Shown: positions 1-8,715, numbered from the stretch's first letter. The stretch is DNA of 58,472 nt from Planctomycetota bacterium (GCA_013696105.1 JACCZE010000230.1:1-58472); one strand, 5' to 3'. Program-made: numbers and translations. The notes: generated by a model from the letters alone, not told the origin.

Positions 1-2185
1 CTTCGGGGCCGGCACCGCCGGCACCGCCGCCCTCGCCCGCGACCTTGGTGAATGCCGGCTCAGGGATCATCGCCTTGCGGCTCAGGCGGAACTTGCCCGT
101 GCGCTGGTCGACTTCCATGAGCTTGACCTGCACCTGGTCGCCTTCGCGCGCGACCTGTCTGAGATCGGAGATGTGCATCCAGTCCCACTCAGAGATGTGG
201 ACCAAGCCTTCGGTGCCGGGGATGAACTCGACGAACGCGCCGAAGTCCTTGATCGCCTTGATCGTCGCGGTGTAGGTCTTGCCGGGCTCGGGGAGCTCGG
301 TCAGGTCGGAGATCCAACCCTTGGCCTTCTCGATCGAGGCGGTGTCCGGCGAGGCGATGGTGATGATGCCATCGTCGTCGACGTTGATCTTGGCGCCGGT
401 CTCCTCCTGGATGCGGCGGATGGTCTCGCCGCCCTTGCCGATGATCTTGCCGATCAACAGCGGATCGATCTGGATCTGGATGATCTGCGGCGCGTACGGG
501 CTGAGCTGGCCGCGCGCAGCCGGGATCGCGGCGTTCATCTTCGCGAGGATGTGCAGCCGGCCCTGACGAGCCTGCTCGAGCGCTTCGCTCATCAGCTGGG
601 CGCTGATGCCCGCGATCTTGATGTCCATCTGCAGGGCGGTGACGCCCTTCTCGGTTCCGCAGACCTTGAAGTCCATGTCACCGTAGTGGTCCTCGTCGCC
701 GAGGATGTCGGTGAGCACCGCGTAGCGCTCGCCTTCCTTGACCAGGCCCATGGCAATGCCCGCGACCGGCGCCTTGATCGGCACACCCGAGGCCATCAGC
801 GCCATCGAGCCGCCGCACACCGAGGCCATCGACGATGAACCGTTGGATTCGGTGATCTCGGACACCAGTCGGATCAGGTACGGGAACTCCTCCTGCGCCG
901 GCAGCACCGACATCAGCGCGCGGCGCGCGAGCGCGCCGTGGCCGATTTCACGGCGTCCGGGACCCGGACGGCCGCCGGTCTCGCCGACCGAGAACGAGGG
1001 GAAGTTGTAATGCAGCAGGAAGCGCTCGTTGTACTTCGGCTTGAGGCCGTCGATCAGCATCTCGTCTTCCGAGGTGCCGAGCGTGCACACCACCAGGCCC
1101 TGGGTCTCGCCGCGCGTGAACATCGCCGAGCCGTGGGCGCGCGGGAGGACGTCGAGATCGATGACGATCGGGCGCACGGTCTTGGTGTCGCGGCCGTCGA
1201 TGCGCTTGCCCTCGAGGATCAGGTCGCGGAAGACCACGTCCTTGGCGTCGCCGTAGGCGGCCTTGATCTCGACCGCGGCCTTGTCCTTCTCGGCCTGCTC
1301 GCCGCCGGCGGTGGGCGCGAGTGCACCGATGATCGCTTCGCGGGCCGCCTTGACGGCGGATGCGCGTTCGTGCTTGTTCTGGGTGAGCAGCGCCTTGCGG
1401 ATGTCGTTGCGGTAGGTGCCGAGGATCTTGTCGACCCAGGGGCTCTGGACGGGCAGGTTGTGGACGGCCTTGGTCTTGCCGAACTTCGCGCGCAGCGCGT
1501 CGATCGCACCGCAGATCGTCTTGATCTGCTCATGTGCGAGCACCAGGGCCTCGACGAGCTTGGACTCGACGATCTCCTGGGCGCCGCACTCGACCATGGT
1601 GATCGCGTCCTTGGTGCCGGCCACGACCAGGTCGAGCGGCGAACCGACGCGCTGCGAAGCGGTCGGGTTGACGATCAGCTGGCCCTCGACCATGCCGATG
1701 CGCACCGCGCCGATGGGGCCGTTGAAGGGGATGTGGCTGCAGACCAGGGCGGCCGAGACGCCGATCATGCTGAGCATGTCGGACTCGTTCTCCTGGTCGT
1801 AGGACAGGACCATCGATTCGCACTTGGTGTCGCGCTTGTAGCCCTCGGGGAAGAGGGGGCGCAGCGGGCGATCGGTCAGGCGCGAGATCAGGGTCTCGTG
1901 GTCCGACGGGCGGGCTTCGCGGCGGAAGAAGTTGCCGGGGATGCGGCCCGCGGCGTAGTGCTTCTCGCGGTAGTCGACCGAAAGCGGGAAGAAGTCGAGA
2001 CCCGGGCGCGGGTCGCCGTCGCAGACGGTCGAGAGCACGATGGTCTCGCCGCAGCGGATCACCACCGCGCCGGCCGCCTGCTTGGCGACGTAGCCGGTCT
2101 CGAGGGTGATGGTCTTGCCGCCGAGCGAGATCTCGACGGTGTGCTTGTGCATGTTGAGGGCTTGGAGCGAGGATTCGCGATCCAT
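1..2185 (-). CDS. pnp: Polyribonucleotide nucleotidyltransferase (PNPase), 3' end outside window
   Basis: Phosphorolytic 3'-5' exoribonuclease that degrades mRNA in the cytoplasm, usually as a trimer. The reading frame is open from the ATG at 2185 to the window edge (about 728 codons seen). Two RNase PH-type domains are followed by a KH domain with an IGKGGETIRR motif (around 430-470) and an S1 RNA-binding domain (around 165-300, GTEGLVHISEW). A Gly/Ala-rich tail is running off the window end. The start at 2185 is chosen because AAGGA lies about 8 bases upstream; an in-frame ATG at 2152 is the alternative. It lies downstream of rpsO, the conserved order, and its leader contains strong hairpins. 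Confidence 0.96.
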   Translation of the reverse strand, partial: MDRESSLQALNMHKHTVEISLGGKTITLETGYVAKQAAGAVVIRCGETIVLSTVCDGDPRPGLDFFPLSVDYREKHYAAGRIPGNFFRREARPSDHETLISRLTDRPLRPLFPEGYKRDTKCESMVLSYDQENESDMLSMIGVSAALVCSHIPFNGPIGAVRIGMVEGQLIVNPTASQRVGSPLDLVVAGTKDAITMVECGAQEIVESKLVEALVLAHEQIKTICGAIDALRAKFGKTKAVHNLPVQSPWVDKILGTYRNDIRKALLTQNKHERASAVKAAREAIIGALAPTAGGEQAEKDKAAVEIKAAYGDAKDVVFRDLILEGKRIDGRDTKTVRPIVIDLDVLPRAHGSAMFTRGETQGLVVCTLGTSEDEMLIDGLKPKYNERFLLHYNFPSFSVGETGGRPGPGRREIGHGALARRALMSVLPAQEEFPYLIRLVSEITESNGSSSMASVCGGSMALMASGVPIKAPVAGIAMGLVKEGERYAVLTDILGDEDHYGDMDFKVCGTEKGVTALQMDIKIAGISAQLMSEALEQARQGRLHILAKMNAAIPAARGQLSPYAPQIIQIQIDPLLIGKIIGKGGETIRRIQEETGAKINVDDDGIITIASPDTASIEKAKGWISDLTELPEPGKTYTATIKAIKDFGAFVEFIPGTEGLVHISEWDWMHISDLRQVAREGDQVQVKLMEVDQRTGKFRLSRKAMIPEPAFTKVAGEGGGAGGAGPE

Positions 2186-2198
2186 GGGAGTCCTTTTC

Positions 2199-2234
2199 GT
2201 CGGAGCATCGCTCCGACTGGGGCCCGTAGGCCCC
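2199..2234 (-). promoter_or_regulatory. Paired hairpins in the pnp leader
   Basis: Two back-to-back inverted repeats lie just upstream of the pnp Shine-Dalgarno: an 8-bp stem with a 3-base loop (2199-2206 / 2210-2217) and a 6-bp stem with a 4-base loop (2219-2224 / 2229-2234). In E. coli a leader hairpin between rpsO and pnp is cut by RNase III and mediates PNPase autocontrol. A similar role here is inferred from position only. Confidence 0.5.
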
Positions 2235-2357
2235 GAGGGCCGCTTCCCATGTGCCTGTCCAAAGAGCTGTCGATCCGGTGCGATCGGCAGCTTTTTGGAA
2301 AGGGGCGGGGAAACGGCGGGTGGTTGGGAAAACAGAGACGGCAGATTGTGAAAGAGT

Positions 2358-2385
2358 GCGGCCAGCCCCCGAGAGGGCTGGCCGC
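2358..2385 (-). terminator. Hairpin between rpsO and pnp
   Basis: An 11-bp perfect stem (2358-2368 / 2375-2385) with a 6-base loop begins 11 bases past the rpsO stop. The T-tract after it on the minus strand is weak (CTCTTTC). It could be a partial terminator or an mRNA-stabilising or processing hairpin rather than a full stop, since pnp follows on the same strand. Confidence 0.6.
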
Positions 2386-2396
2386 GGAAACGGGTG

Positions 2397-2672
2397 TCAG
2401 ATCTTCTGGCGGATGCCGAGCTTCTCGGTGAGCTTGCGGTACTGCTCGATGTCCGTCTGGTTGATGTACTTGAGCAGCTTCTGCCGCTTGGCGACCATCA
2501 TCAGCAGGCCGCGCCGGCTGTGGAAGTCCTTCTTATGGCCCTTCAGATGCTCGGTCAGGTGGTTGATGCGTTCGCTGAGCAGGGCGATCTGCACGGCCGC
2601 CGATCCGGTGTTCTTGTCGGTGCCGCCGAACTCCTTGATGAGGGTGCCCTTGCGCTCTTTGGTCATGGTCAT
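2397..2672 (-). CDS. rpsO: 30S ribosomal protein S15
   Basis: Primary 16S rRNA-binding protein of the small subunit platform. The 91-aa product is close to the usual 89 aa and shows the family core ([42 protein letters not shown]). A longer in-frame start at 2738 exists, but the ATG at 2672 has AAGGA about 9 bases upstream and gives the family N-terminus (MTMTKERK). The rpsO-pnp order is conserved in many bacteria. Confidence 0.97.
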   Translation of the reverse strand: MTMTKERKGTLIKEFGGTDKNTGSAAVQIALLSERINHLTEHLKGHKKDFHSRRGLLMMVAKRQKLLKYINQTDIEQYRKLTEKLGIRQKI

Positions 2673-3014
2673 GGTACGCTGTCCTTGGGGTGTTTGCCGA
2701 ACTGAGACCTGGAGGGCGTCGCGTGATCGCGTCTCCACGTCGTGAGGGGCAGCACGGTATCTGCGGGGAGGTGATGAGCAAGGTATCCTATCCCCTGCAT
2801 GGGCTATGGGCTACGTCCACCGTTGCCCTCGAATTCACAGACGGACCTCAGTGGATGCCAATCGGGTTCCTGATTCGAAACCAGCAGAGCAGGCCACCAG
2901 TCCAGGAGGCGGGAGGAGCCCGTGCGTCCTTGACGTGATCGTCCGAGCGATGGGTCGTGCCATCGCTTTGGGTTCGCCGATTGCCAGTTCGCCTTCGCGG
3001 CATCCAATTCCCAT
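2673..3014. other. Divergent intergenic region rpsO / thiG
   Basis: About 340 bases without a convincing gene. It must hold the leftward rpsO promoter (a TAGGAT-like -10 lies on the minus strand near 2780-2790) and the rightward thiG promoter. I looked for a THI-box (TPP) riboswitch ahead of thiG and did not find its conserved blocks. A T-arm-like string near 2868-2885 has no matching tRNA arms. Confidence 0.5.
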
Positions 3015-3827
3015 ATGCCCAGCTCGCAGATCCCCCCTTTGCACGTCGGTTCCTATGTCTTCCGCAGTCGCCTGCTGGTCGGCACCGGGAAATATCCCGA
3101 CAACGAGACGATGAAGCTCGCGCTCTCGGAATCCGGAGCCGATGTCGTCACCGTCGCGGTCCGTCGTGCGAATCTCGGCGATCGCGGAACCGGCCAGAGC
3201 CTGCTCGACCACATCGGGCCCGAGTATCAGCTGCTGCCGAACACCGCGGGCTGCTTCAACACCGAGGACGCGTTGCGCACCGCCCGTCTCGGCCGCGAGC
3301 TCGGCATCTCGGACATGGTCAAGCTCGAGGTCCTCGCCGATCAGCAGACCCTGCTGCCGCATCCGACGCAGACGCTCGAGGCGACGCGCGTCCTGGCGCA
3401 GGAAGGATTCACCGTCCTGGTCTACACCAGCGACGATCCGGTGCTGGCGCTGGAGCTGGAATCCGCCGGCGCCGCCGCGGTGATGCCGGCGGGTGCGCCG
3501 ATCGGCAGCGGGCAGGGGATCCTCAACCGCAACAGCATGGAGATCATCATCGAGCGCGCGAAGGTGCCGATCATCATCGATGCCGGCGTCGGCACCGCAT
3601 CGGACGTGGCGATCGCGATGGAACTCGGCGCCGCTGGTGTCCTGCTGAACACCGGCATCGCCGGCGCCAAGGATCCGGTGCGCATGGCGCGGGCGATGCG
3701 GCACGCTTTGGAAGCCGGGTACTGGGCGGCAGGAGCCGGGCGCATCGGCCGCAAACGGTATGCCAACGCCAGTTCGCCCGTCACCGGACTGATCGCCTCG
3801 GCGCACGGTGGCATTCTCGGCGAGTGA
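3015..3827 (+). CDS. thiG: Thiazole synthase ThiG
   Basis: Forms the thiazole phosphate of thiamine from 1-deoxyxylulose 5-phosphate, dehydroglycine and the ThiS thiocarboxylate. The 270-aa TIM barrel starts with the family motif [12 protein letters not shown]. The lysine that forms the imine with the sugar substrate is K103 in MVKLEVL. The phosphate-binding end shows [13 protein letters not shown] and [12 protein letters not shown]. It stands alone on the plus strand; its partner thiS is about 2 kb away in another operon. Confidence 0.97.
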   Translation: MPSSQIPPLHVGSYVFRSRLLVGTGKYPDNETMKLALSESGADVVTVAVRRANLGDRGTGQSLLDHIGPEYQLLPNTAGCFNTEDALRTARLGRELGISDMVKLEVLADQQTLLPHPTQTLEATRVLAQEGFTVLVYTSDDPVLALELESAGAAAVMPAGAPIGSGQGILNRNSMEIIIERAKVPIIIDAGVGTASDVAIAMELGAAGVLLNTGIAGAKDPVRMARAMRHALEAGYWAAGAGRIGRKRYANASSPVTGLIASAHGGILGE

Positions 3828-3833
3828 TGCCCA

Positions 3834-3847
3834 GCGGTTGCAACCGC
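3834..3847. terminator. Palindrome between convergent thiG and metF
   Basis: A perfect 14-bp palindrome (GCGGTTG/CAACCGC) lies 7 bases past the thiG stop and just beyond the metF stop on the other strand. It could help end transcription from both sides. There is no T-tract, so the call is tentative. Confidence 0.35.
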
Positions 3848-3919
3848 AGGCGGATACGGCGATCAGCGTTCTGCGATCATTCCTCGAACCGCCCGCGCTG
3901 GCGAGCGGAGGCGAGGGAC

Positions 3920-4801
3920 TCAGTTCAGGCAGCCGGCCAGTCGCAGCGCCGTGACCAGCTCCGCCGCGGCGGTGGAGCGGTTCAGCGCATAGATGTGCAG
4001 CCCGGGCGCGCCTGCCTCGAGCAGGTCCTGGCAGAAGGCGACGGTGCAGGCGATGCCGGCCTTGCGCACCGCGATGGGGTCATCGGCCAGCGGCGCGAGC
4101 GTGGCGCGCACCGAGTCCGGGATGGTCGCGCCGCACCGCGCGCAGAAACGCTCGAGCGCGTGGAAGTCGGTGATCGGCAGGATGCCCGGGATGATGCGCT
4201 GCCGTTTGCCGGTGGTGCGCGTGACGTGCTCGACCAGTTCCTGGTACGGCCGTGCCTCGAAGAAACATTGGGTGATCGCCGCGGTGGCTCCGCGGCGGAA
4301 TTTCTCGACCAGCCAATCCCAATCCGCGCTGCGGCTGGGATTGTCGGGATGGCCTTCGGGGAAGGCGGCGCAGACGATGGCGAAGCGGCGGTCGGTGCGG
4401 ATCAGGTCGATCAGGTCGGTCGCGTAGGCGCAGCCACCGTCGGTCGGCGTGAAGCGCGCTTCGCCCTTTGGTGGATCGCCGCGCAGCGCGAGCAGGTTCT
4501 CGATACCGGCGCCGTGGTACTCGTCGAACAGCGCGCGCAGTTCATCCTTGGTGGCATTGACGCAGGTGAGGTGCGCCATCGCGGTCACCCCGGTCTTGGC
4601 CTGGATGTGCTCGACCACTTCGCGCGTCTTCGCGCGCGTGCCGCCGCCCGCGCCGTAGGTCACCGAGATGAAATCGGGACCGAGCGGAACCAGCTGATCG
4701 ATGGTGTCTTCGAGGGTGTACCAGGCGCGTTCGTTCTTCGGTGGGAAGAATTCGAACGACAGGGTCTGGTTCCGGGTCGCGAACAACTGGTCCAGGCGCA
4801 T
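3920..4801 (-). CDS. metF: 5,10-methylenetetrahydrofolate reductase
   Basis: FAD enzyme that reduces 5,10-methylene-THF to 5-methyl-THF, the methyl donor for methionine synthesis. The 293-aa length is typical. The N-terminal FEFFPPK motif (catalytic glutamate, FxFFPP signature) is present, followed by ISVTYGAGGGTR, ALRGDPP and ITQCFF, all diagnostic. It is convergent with thiG and monocistronic as far as can be seen. Confidence 0.96.
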   Translation of the reverse strand: MRLDQLFATRNQTLSFEFFPPKNERAWYTLEDTIDQLVPLGPDFISVTYGAGGGTRAKTREVVEHIQAKTGVTAMAHLTCVNATKDELRALFDEYHGAGIENLLALRGDPPKGEARFTPTDGGCAYATDLIDLIRTDRRFAIVCAAFPEGHPDNPSRSADWDWLVEKFRRGATAAITQCFFEARPYQELVEHVTRTTGKRQRIIPGILPITDFHALERFCARCGATIPDSVRATLAPLADDPIAVRKAGIACTVAFCQDLLEAGAPGLHIYALNRSTAAAELVTALRLAGCLN

Positions 4802-4885
4802 CGCCGGATGATGCGCCGAGGCATCGATCCATCAAGATGAAACGATGGACTCACTGCCGCGACGACGATGCTCGCGGGTTAGGTC

Positions 4886-4916
4886 GCCGGGCCGTAGGGG
4901 CGAACCCCTGCATCAA
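4886..4916 (-). repeat. TTCG-loop hairpin repeat, copy 1
   Basis: First of two near-identical ~31-bp sequences (the other at 5041-5072) between metF and the small membrane-protein gene. On the minus strand each folds into a G-rich/C-rich stem closed by TTCG, a very stable tetraloop. This copy has a GGGG/CCCC stem. Confidence 0.65.
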
Positions 4917-4947
4917 CCGTGGCGCAGCCACCGGGCGCCGAGTGGCG

Positions 4948-4983
4948 GTGGCGGCATAGGATCGGCGCAGCCGATGCCGCCAC
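4948..4983. repeat. Two-tier hairpin between the TTCG repeats
   Basis: An outer stem (4948-4955 with 4976-4983) encloses an inner 6-bp stem (4961-4966 with 4970-4975). It sits between the two TTCG-loop repeats, in a 267-bp stretch with no gene. No T-tract is visible. Confidence 0.5.
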
Positions 4984-5040
4984 GATTACGCAGGCGCAGC
5001 CGGAGTGATCGAGCCACGACAAAGCCCGCGGGGTAGGCCC

Positions 5041-5072
5041 GCCGGGCCGTAGGGGCGAAGCCCCTGAATCAA
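5041..5072 (-). terminator. TTCG-loop hairpin repeat, copy 2
   Basis: Second copy of the repeat. Its 6-bp stem (5051-5056 / 5060-5065) lies 3-20 bases past the stop of the upstream minus-strand gene. The C(TTCG)G-type loop suits an intrinsic terminator or an RNA-stabilising 3' end for the rightmost-to-leftmost operon ending here. Confidence 0.6.
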
Positions 5073-5602
5073 TAGCTCAGCCAGATGCCGCCGAGGGCCA
5101 GCCCGAGGCCCGCCGCCCGATACACCAGCGCATCCGCGGGGCCGATGACCACGGGCTTACGCAGCAGTTGGCTGAGGATGCCGGACTCCGCCCGCCGCAG
5201 CATGCCGGCCATGATGATCATCAGGCAGCCGATCACCACGCTGATCGCGGCGAAGGCCACGACCAGGAAGGACTGGCCCATGAAGGTTCCGACCAGGCCA
5301 TACCCCATTCCGATCGAGATCAGCACCACGGTGGTGTAGAGGATGTCCGCGGGGCGCAGGCTGGCGTAGGCAGCTGGACGATGATCGGGGAGGTGCTCGG
5401 TGATGCGGGCGAGCAAGGCATGGTGGTGCTGCGGATCGAGCGGACGCGCGCCAGCGGTCATCGCTCGGTGGAGGTCGGCGAGCGCCTGGTGCTCGGCGGC
5501 GAGCTGAGGCCGATCGCGCAGCGACCGCTCGGTACCGGCGGCCTCGCCGGCCGTGAGTTCGCCATCGATCAGCCGTTGGGCGAAGAGGGCATCCTGGTTC
5601 AT
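5069..5602 (-). CDS. Small membrane protein with anti-sigma-like N-terminus
   Basis: 177 aa, no family recognised with confidence. The first ~65 residues (MNQDALFAQRLIDGELT, then a Glu/His/Leu-rich helix) resemble the cytoplasmic head of ECF anti-sigma factors (LIDGEL is typical), but no HxxxCxxC zinc motif is present. Three hydrophobic segments follow, near residues 87-105, 111-135 and 158-175, so it is probably an inner-membrane protein. It is the last gene of a leftward operon after thiS (77-bp gap). No sigma factor gene is adjacent, so an anti-sigma role is only a suggestion. Confidence 0.7.
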   Translation of the reverse strand: MNQDALFAQRLIDGELTAGEAAGTERSLRDRPQLAAEHQALADLHRAMTAGARPLDPQHHHALLARITEHLPDHRPAAYASLRPADILYTTVVLISIGMGYGLVGTFMGQSFLVVAFAAISVVIGCLMIIMAGMLRRAESGILSQLLRKPVVIGPADALVYRAAGLGLALGGIWLSY

Positions 5603-5679
5603 GTTCGGTTGGTCCTACATCCAAGACGAGCAAGGGGGGCGCGATCCAGACACGGGAATAGGTGGCGCAGACATATCTG

Positions 5680-5880
5680 CTACCCCCCACCTACCAGGGT
5701 GACGACCTCGATCCGGTCGCCAGCGGCCAGGGTCCGGCCCGCGTGATCGACCCGGCGAACGATCTGGCGGTTCACCTCGACGGCGACGCGGGTCCCGGGA
5801 AGGGCGAGTCGCGCCAACAGCTCGGAGACCGAACAGGGCTCGGGGATCTCCAGATCCTGGTCGTTCACGGTGACGCGCAT
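5680..5880 (-). CDS. thiS: Sulfur carrier protein ThiS
   Basis: Ubiquitin-fold carrier that is adenylated by ThiF and thiocarboxylated at its C-terminal glycine, then gives sulfur to ThiG. The product is 66 aa with the ThiS order: a beta-strand start (MRVTVNDQDLEI), VAVEVNRQIVRR, GDRIEVVTLVGGG. It ends in Gly-Gly-Gly, one glycine more than the usual GG end. An ATG six codons upstream (5898) is possible; 5880 matches family length. It lies 45 bases after queG in the same operon. Confidence 0.9.
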   Translation of the reverse strand: MRVTVNDQDLEIPEPCSVSELLARLALPGTRVAVEVNRQIVRRVDHAGRTLAAGDRIEVVTLVGGG

Positions 5881-5925
5881 CGTTGGGATTGTCCCCATCC
5901 ACTCGGCTGGGCAATGCGCGGCTGT

Positions 5926-6921
5926 TCACAGCCAGCCCAGTTCACGAGCCTGTTCCTGCACCAGCGGCAGTGCTTCAGTGAGGATCGGCAGTGCTGCATC
6001 GCGACTTCCCAAGCTGAACAGCGCGACCAGCAGGTTCCGCCGAAAGCGTTCGTAGCCGATACGGCGGACGGCACGGCCGGCGAAGACCCGATCGAAGGAC
6101 TCTGCCGTGACCGCGAGCAGCACGGCATCGACATCGCCGCCCACGAGTTTCGGATCTCCGGCAGGGGGTGCGAAACGGTTCCACGGGCAGGCCTCCTGGC
6201 AGAGATCGCACCCGAACCACCAGCCTTCGAAGCGCTCGGCGAGCGCACGCGGGATCACGCCGCGATGCTCGATGGTGAGGTAGCTGATGCATCGCTCAGA
6301 GATCACGCGGCGGTCGACCAGGGCAGCGGTGGGACAGCGACGCTCACAGGACGTGCACGAGCCGCAGCGGTCGGCGGCGAGGCCGCCGTCGCGGCGCTCG
6401 ATCGGCGCTTCGCTCAGGAGGAAGCCGAGGAAACGGTAGCTGCCGGTCTCGGGCGAGATGAGCAGCGCATTGCGGCCGATCCATCCCAGCCCAGCGAGGC
6501 GGGCGATGGTGCGCTCGTTCAGCGGAGCGGAATCCACCACCGCGCGGTGCTCCCAGACCGCGCCCATGCGCCGGTTGATGGCATCGCCGACGCGCGCGAG
6601 CTTCCGGCGCAACAGGTTGTGGTAGTCGCTGCCGGCGGCGTAACGCGCGCGCTTCAGTGCGCCGTCGTGACCATGCGGATGGTACGCCAACGCGACCGCG
6701 ACGATGCTGCGTGCGCTGGGCAGCAGCGCGGTCGGCGTCAGGCGCATCTCCGCGCGCTCCGCCAGCCACTCCATGTCGCCGACGCCGTCGGATAGCAGGC
6801 GTTCGAGTCCCTGCGGATCGAGTCGCGCCGGCGGTTCGATGACCGCCAGCGACTCGAGCCCCTGGACGCGGCACTCCTCGGCGAGCAGCTGCAATGGAAC
6901 CGTCTCGACCGGGATGGTCAT
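5926..6921 (-). CDS. queG: Epoxyqueuosine reductase QueG
   Basis: Cobalamin and 4Fe-4S enzyme that reduces epoxyqueuosine to queuosine in tRNA, the last step of Q synthesis. The 331-aa product has the catalytic aspartate region VDSAPLNER (D130), a first cluster motif CGSCTSCERRC (C186-C196) and a second with CDLCQEACP (C238, C241, C245). The start at 6921 is chosen because it forms an ATGA overlap with the upstream gene and matches family length; an upstream GTG/ATG extension would be Arg-rich shadow sequence. Translational coupling to the transposase-like gene is likely. Confidence 0.95.
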   Translation of the reverse strand: MTIPVETVPLQLLAEECRVQGLESLAVIEPPARLDPQGLERLLSDGVGDMEWLAERAEMRLTPTALLPSARSIVAVALAYHPHGHDGALKRARYAAGSDYHNLLRRKLARVGDAINRRMGAVWEHRAVVDSAPLNERTIARLAGLGWIGRNALLISPETGSYRFLGFLLSEAPIERRDGGLAADRCGSCTSCERRCPTAALVDRRVISERCISYLTIEHRGVIPRALAERFEGWWFGCDLCQEACPWNRFAPPAGDPKLVGGDVDAVLLAVTAESFDRVFAGRAVRRIGYERFRRNLLVALFSLGSRDAALPILTEALPLVQEQARELGWL

Positions 6922-7748
6922 CCCCAGACTCCGCACAGGCCGAGCTCGTCGTCGAGTTCGCGGAGCCGGCGGATGCGCCCTCGGCCATGATCGCGTGCGA
7001 GCCGCTGCAGGACCGCGCCGAGGCTCTCCGGTCGACCGAGCGCCCAACCCGATGTCAGGGCGCGGCCGTAGGCGATGCGCGCATCCGCTGAGATCGTCGC
7101 GGCGAAACGCCGCAGGTACCCGACGTGGTGCGGCGCCAATGGTGGCGCGCAGCCAGGTGGCGATTCATCCGCGGGAAAGAGGAATTCGTCTGGACCGATG
7201 CGTAATGGCGGTGCCGCGAGGGTCGGCAGGACTCTACCGGCTGCACGCGCATGCCTGCTGCAGGAGAGCGCCCCCAGCTCGGGTGCGGATTCTTCGAGCC
7301 AAGTGATCGCTGCGAGCACCGCGCGATCATCGGCGATGAAGGTCGAACGGAAGCGGCTCGCCCACATGCGTCCGCGCAGTCCATGACGTCGATTGCGGTC
7401 GCGGCTGTAGCGTTGCAACAAGGTCTGCATGAGTCCACCCAGGCTCGACAACCGCGCACGCAATCGCCCTGGTGTCGGTGATGATCGTGACGACAGCCGA
7501 GCCCAACGGTCGACCAGGGCAGCGTCGGAGTCCGCGGCGGCCTCCTCGTGTCGGATGATCAGGTGCAGTGCGGTCGGGGTCAGCGCGTAGGCGTAGATGC
7601 GCGACTCGAACACCACCCGCACGGTCTCCAGGTGAGCGAGGAAGCGGTCGCATTCGTCCGTCGAGGGAAATACCCGATGACCCGCCGCGGAGCCGACGGT
7701 GACATAGGAGGTCGCGGCGCCGGTGGGATCTTGGAGCCGGGCGACCAT
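6918..7748 (-). CDS. REP-associated (RAYT/Y1-type) transposase-like protein, degenerate HUH motif
   Basis: 276 aa, related to the IS200/REP-associated Y1 transposases that nick single-stranded DNA hairpins. The N-terminal shape (GAATSYVTVGSAAGHRVFP) matches the family strand GAxYHVTxRGNxRxxIF. Where the family has PNHVHLL, this protein has PTALHLI, so the first histidine of the metal-binding HUH pair is missing. The region around the nucleophile Tyr (QRYSRDRNRRHGLRG, then RFRS) is kept. There are no flanking insertion-sequence ends. The ATG at 7748 gives the family N-terminus; an upstream start at 7856 would add 36 atypical residues. It is probably domesticated or inactive. Confidence 0.8.
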   Translation of the reverse strand: MVARLQDPTGAATSYVTVGSAAGHRVFPSTDECDRFLAHLETVRVVFESRIYAYALTPTALHLIIRHEEAAADSDAALVDRWARLSSRSSPTPGRLRARLSSLGGLMQTLLQRYSRDRNRRHGLRGRMWASRFRSTFIADDRAVLAAITWLEESAPELGALSCSRHARAAGRVLPTLAAPPLRIGPDEFLFPADESPPGCAPPLAPHHVGYLRRFAATISADARIAYGRALTSGWALGRPESLGAVLQRLARDHGRGRIRRLRELDDELGLCGVWG

Positions 7749-7854
7749 CGATGCCACCGTATGTGAATTCGATGACACACAATGAATAAGCAGCTTGCCC
7801 CGTGGTCTGATGTCCTTAACGTCTGTGCCATTACAGCTCTTGAAGGACCAGTAC

Positions 7855-8715
7855 ATGGCGATCCATCCGCTCGCGGTGGTCGATAGTCAGGCGACCGTCC
7901 ACCCCGATGCCACCATCGGTCCATTCTGCTGCGTCCAGGGCCATGTGACCATCGGCCAGGGCGCCGAGCTGCGCAACCACGTCACGGTCTACGGCCGTTC
8001 GACCATCGGTGCGCGCACCATCCTCTTCCCCGGCTGCGTCATCGGCAGCGACCCGCAGGATCTCAAGTTCCGCGGCGAGGACAGCGAGACGGTGATCGGC
8101 AGCGACTGCCGCATCCACGAATTCGTCACCGTCAGCAAGGGCACGGCCGGCGGCGGGATGAAGACGATCATCGGCGACGCCACCCTGGTGATGGCCTATG
8201 CGCACATCGCGCATGACTGCATCCTCGCCGACCACGTGGTGATCGGCAACAACAGCCAGCTCGCGGGCCACGTGAAAGTGGGCCGGAAAGCGGTGATCAG
8301 CGGCATGATCGGCGTGCACCACTTCGCCTCGATCGGCGAACTGTCGTTCGTCGGCGCGATGAGCGGCGTTCGCTTCGACATCCCGCCGTTCATGATCGCC
8401 GAAGGCAACCCCGCCGAACCGCGGAACATCAACCAGGTCGGCATGCGTCGCGACGGGTGGAGCGAAGAGCACATCCGTGCGGTCAAAGATGCGTTCCGGG
8501 TGCTCTATCACGATCGTGGCAACAAAGCCCTCAGCCAGGCGGTTGCCGACTTCAGGGCTACGATGCCCACCGATGCCACCCACCCGGTGAATCGGCTCGT
8601 CACCTGGATCTCGGACCACCTCGAGACCAGCGTCCGTGGACGCGTCCAAGAAGCGACCCGCCAGCCGGCCGCGGGTCTGCGCACCTCGCTGCCCGCGGCC
8701 CAGGCTCAAGCCTGA
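7855..8715 (+). CDS. lpxA: UDP-N-acetylglucosamine acyltransferase LpxA
   Basis: First enzyme of lipid A synthesis; transfers a 3-hydroxyacyl chain from ACP to UDP-GlcNAc in the cytoplasm. 286 aa with left-handed beta-helix hexapeptide repeats from residue 7 (IHPLAVVDSQATVHPDATIG). The catalytic histidine is H120 in AHIAHDC (H125 in E. coli), and IGVHHFASIGE and PPFMIAEGNPA follow. ATG at 7855 has GAAGGA 7 bases upstream. The gene is divergent from the transposase-like gene and not grouped with other lpx genes. The tail after residue 260 is extended and low in complexity. Confidence 0.95.
   Translation: MAIHPLAVVDSQATVHPDATIGPFCCVQGHVTIGQGAELRNHVTVYGRSTIGARTILFPGCVIGSDPQDLKFRGEDSETVIGSDCRIHEFVTVSKGTAGGGMKTIIGDATLVMAYAHIAHDCILADHVVIGNNSQLAGHVKVGRKAVISGMIGVHHFASIGELSFVGAMSGVRFDIPPFMIAEGNPAEPRNINQVGMRRDGWSEEHIRAVKDAFRVLYHDRGNKALSQAVADFRATMPTDATHPVNRLVTWISDHLETSVRGRVQEATRQPAAGLRTSLPAAQAQA

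Noticed and set aside
2840-2930. tRNA-like T-loop string (GATTCGAAACC) between rpsO and thiG
   Set aside because: The T-arm has a mismatch and no acceptor, D or anticodon arm can be placed around it on either strand.
2700-3014. TPP riboswitch ahead of thiG
   Set aside because: The conserved CUGAGA and the second conserved THI-box block are not found in order.
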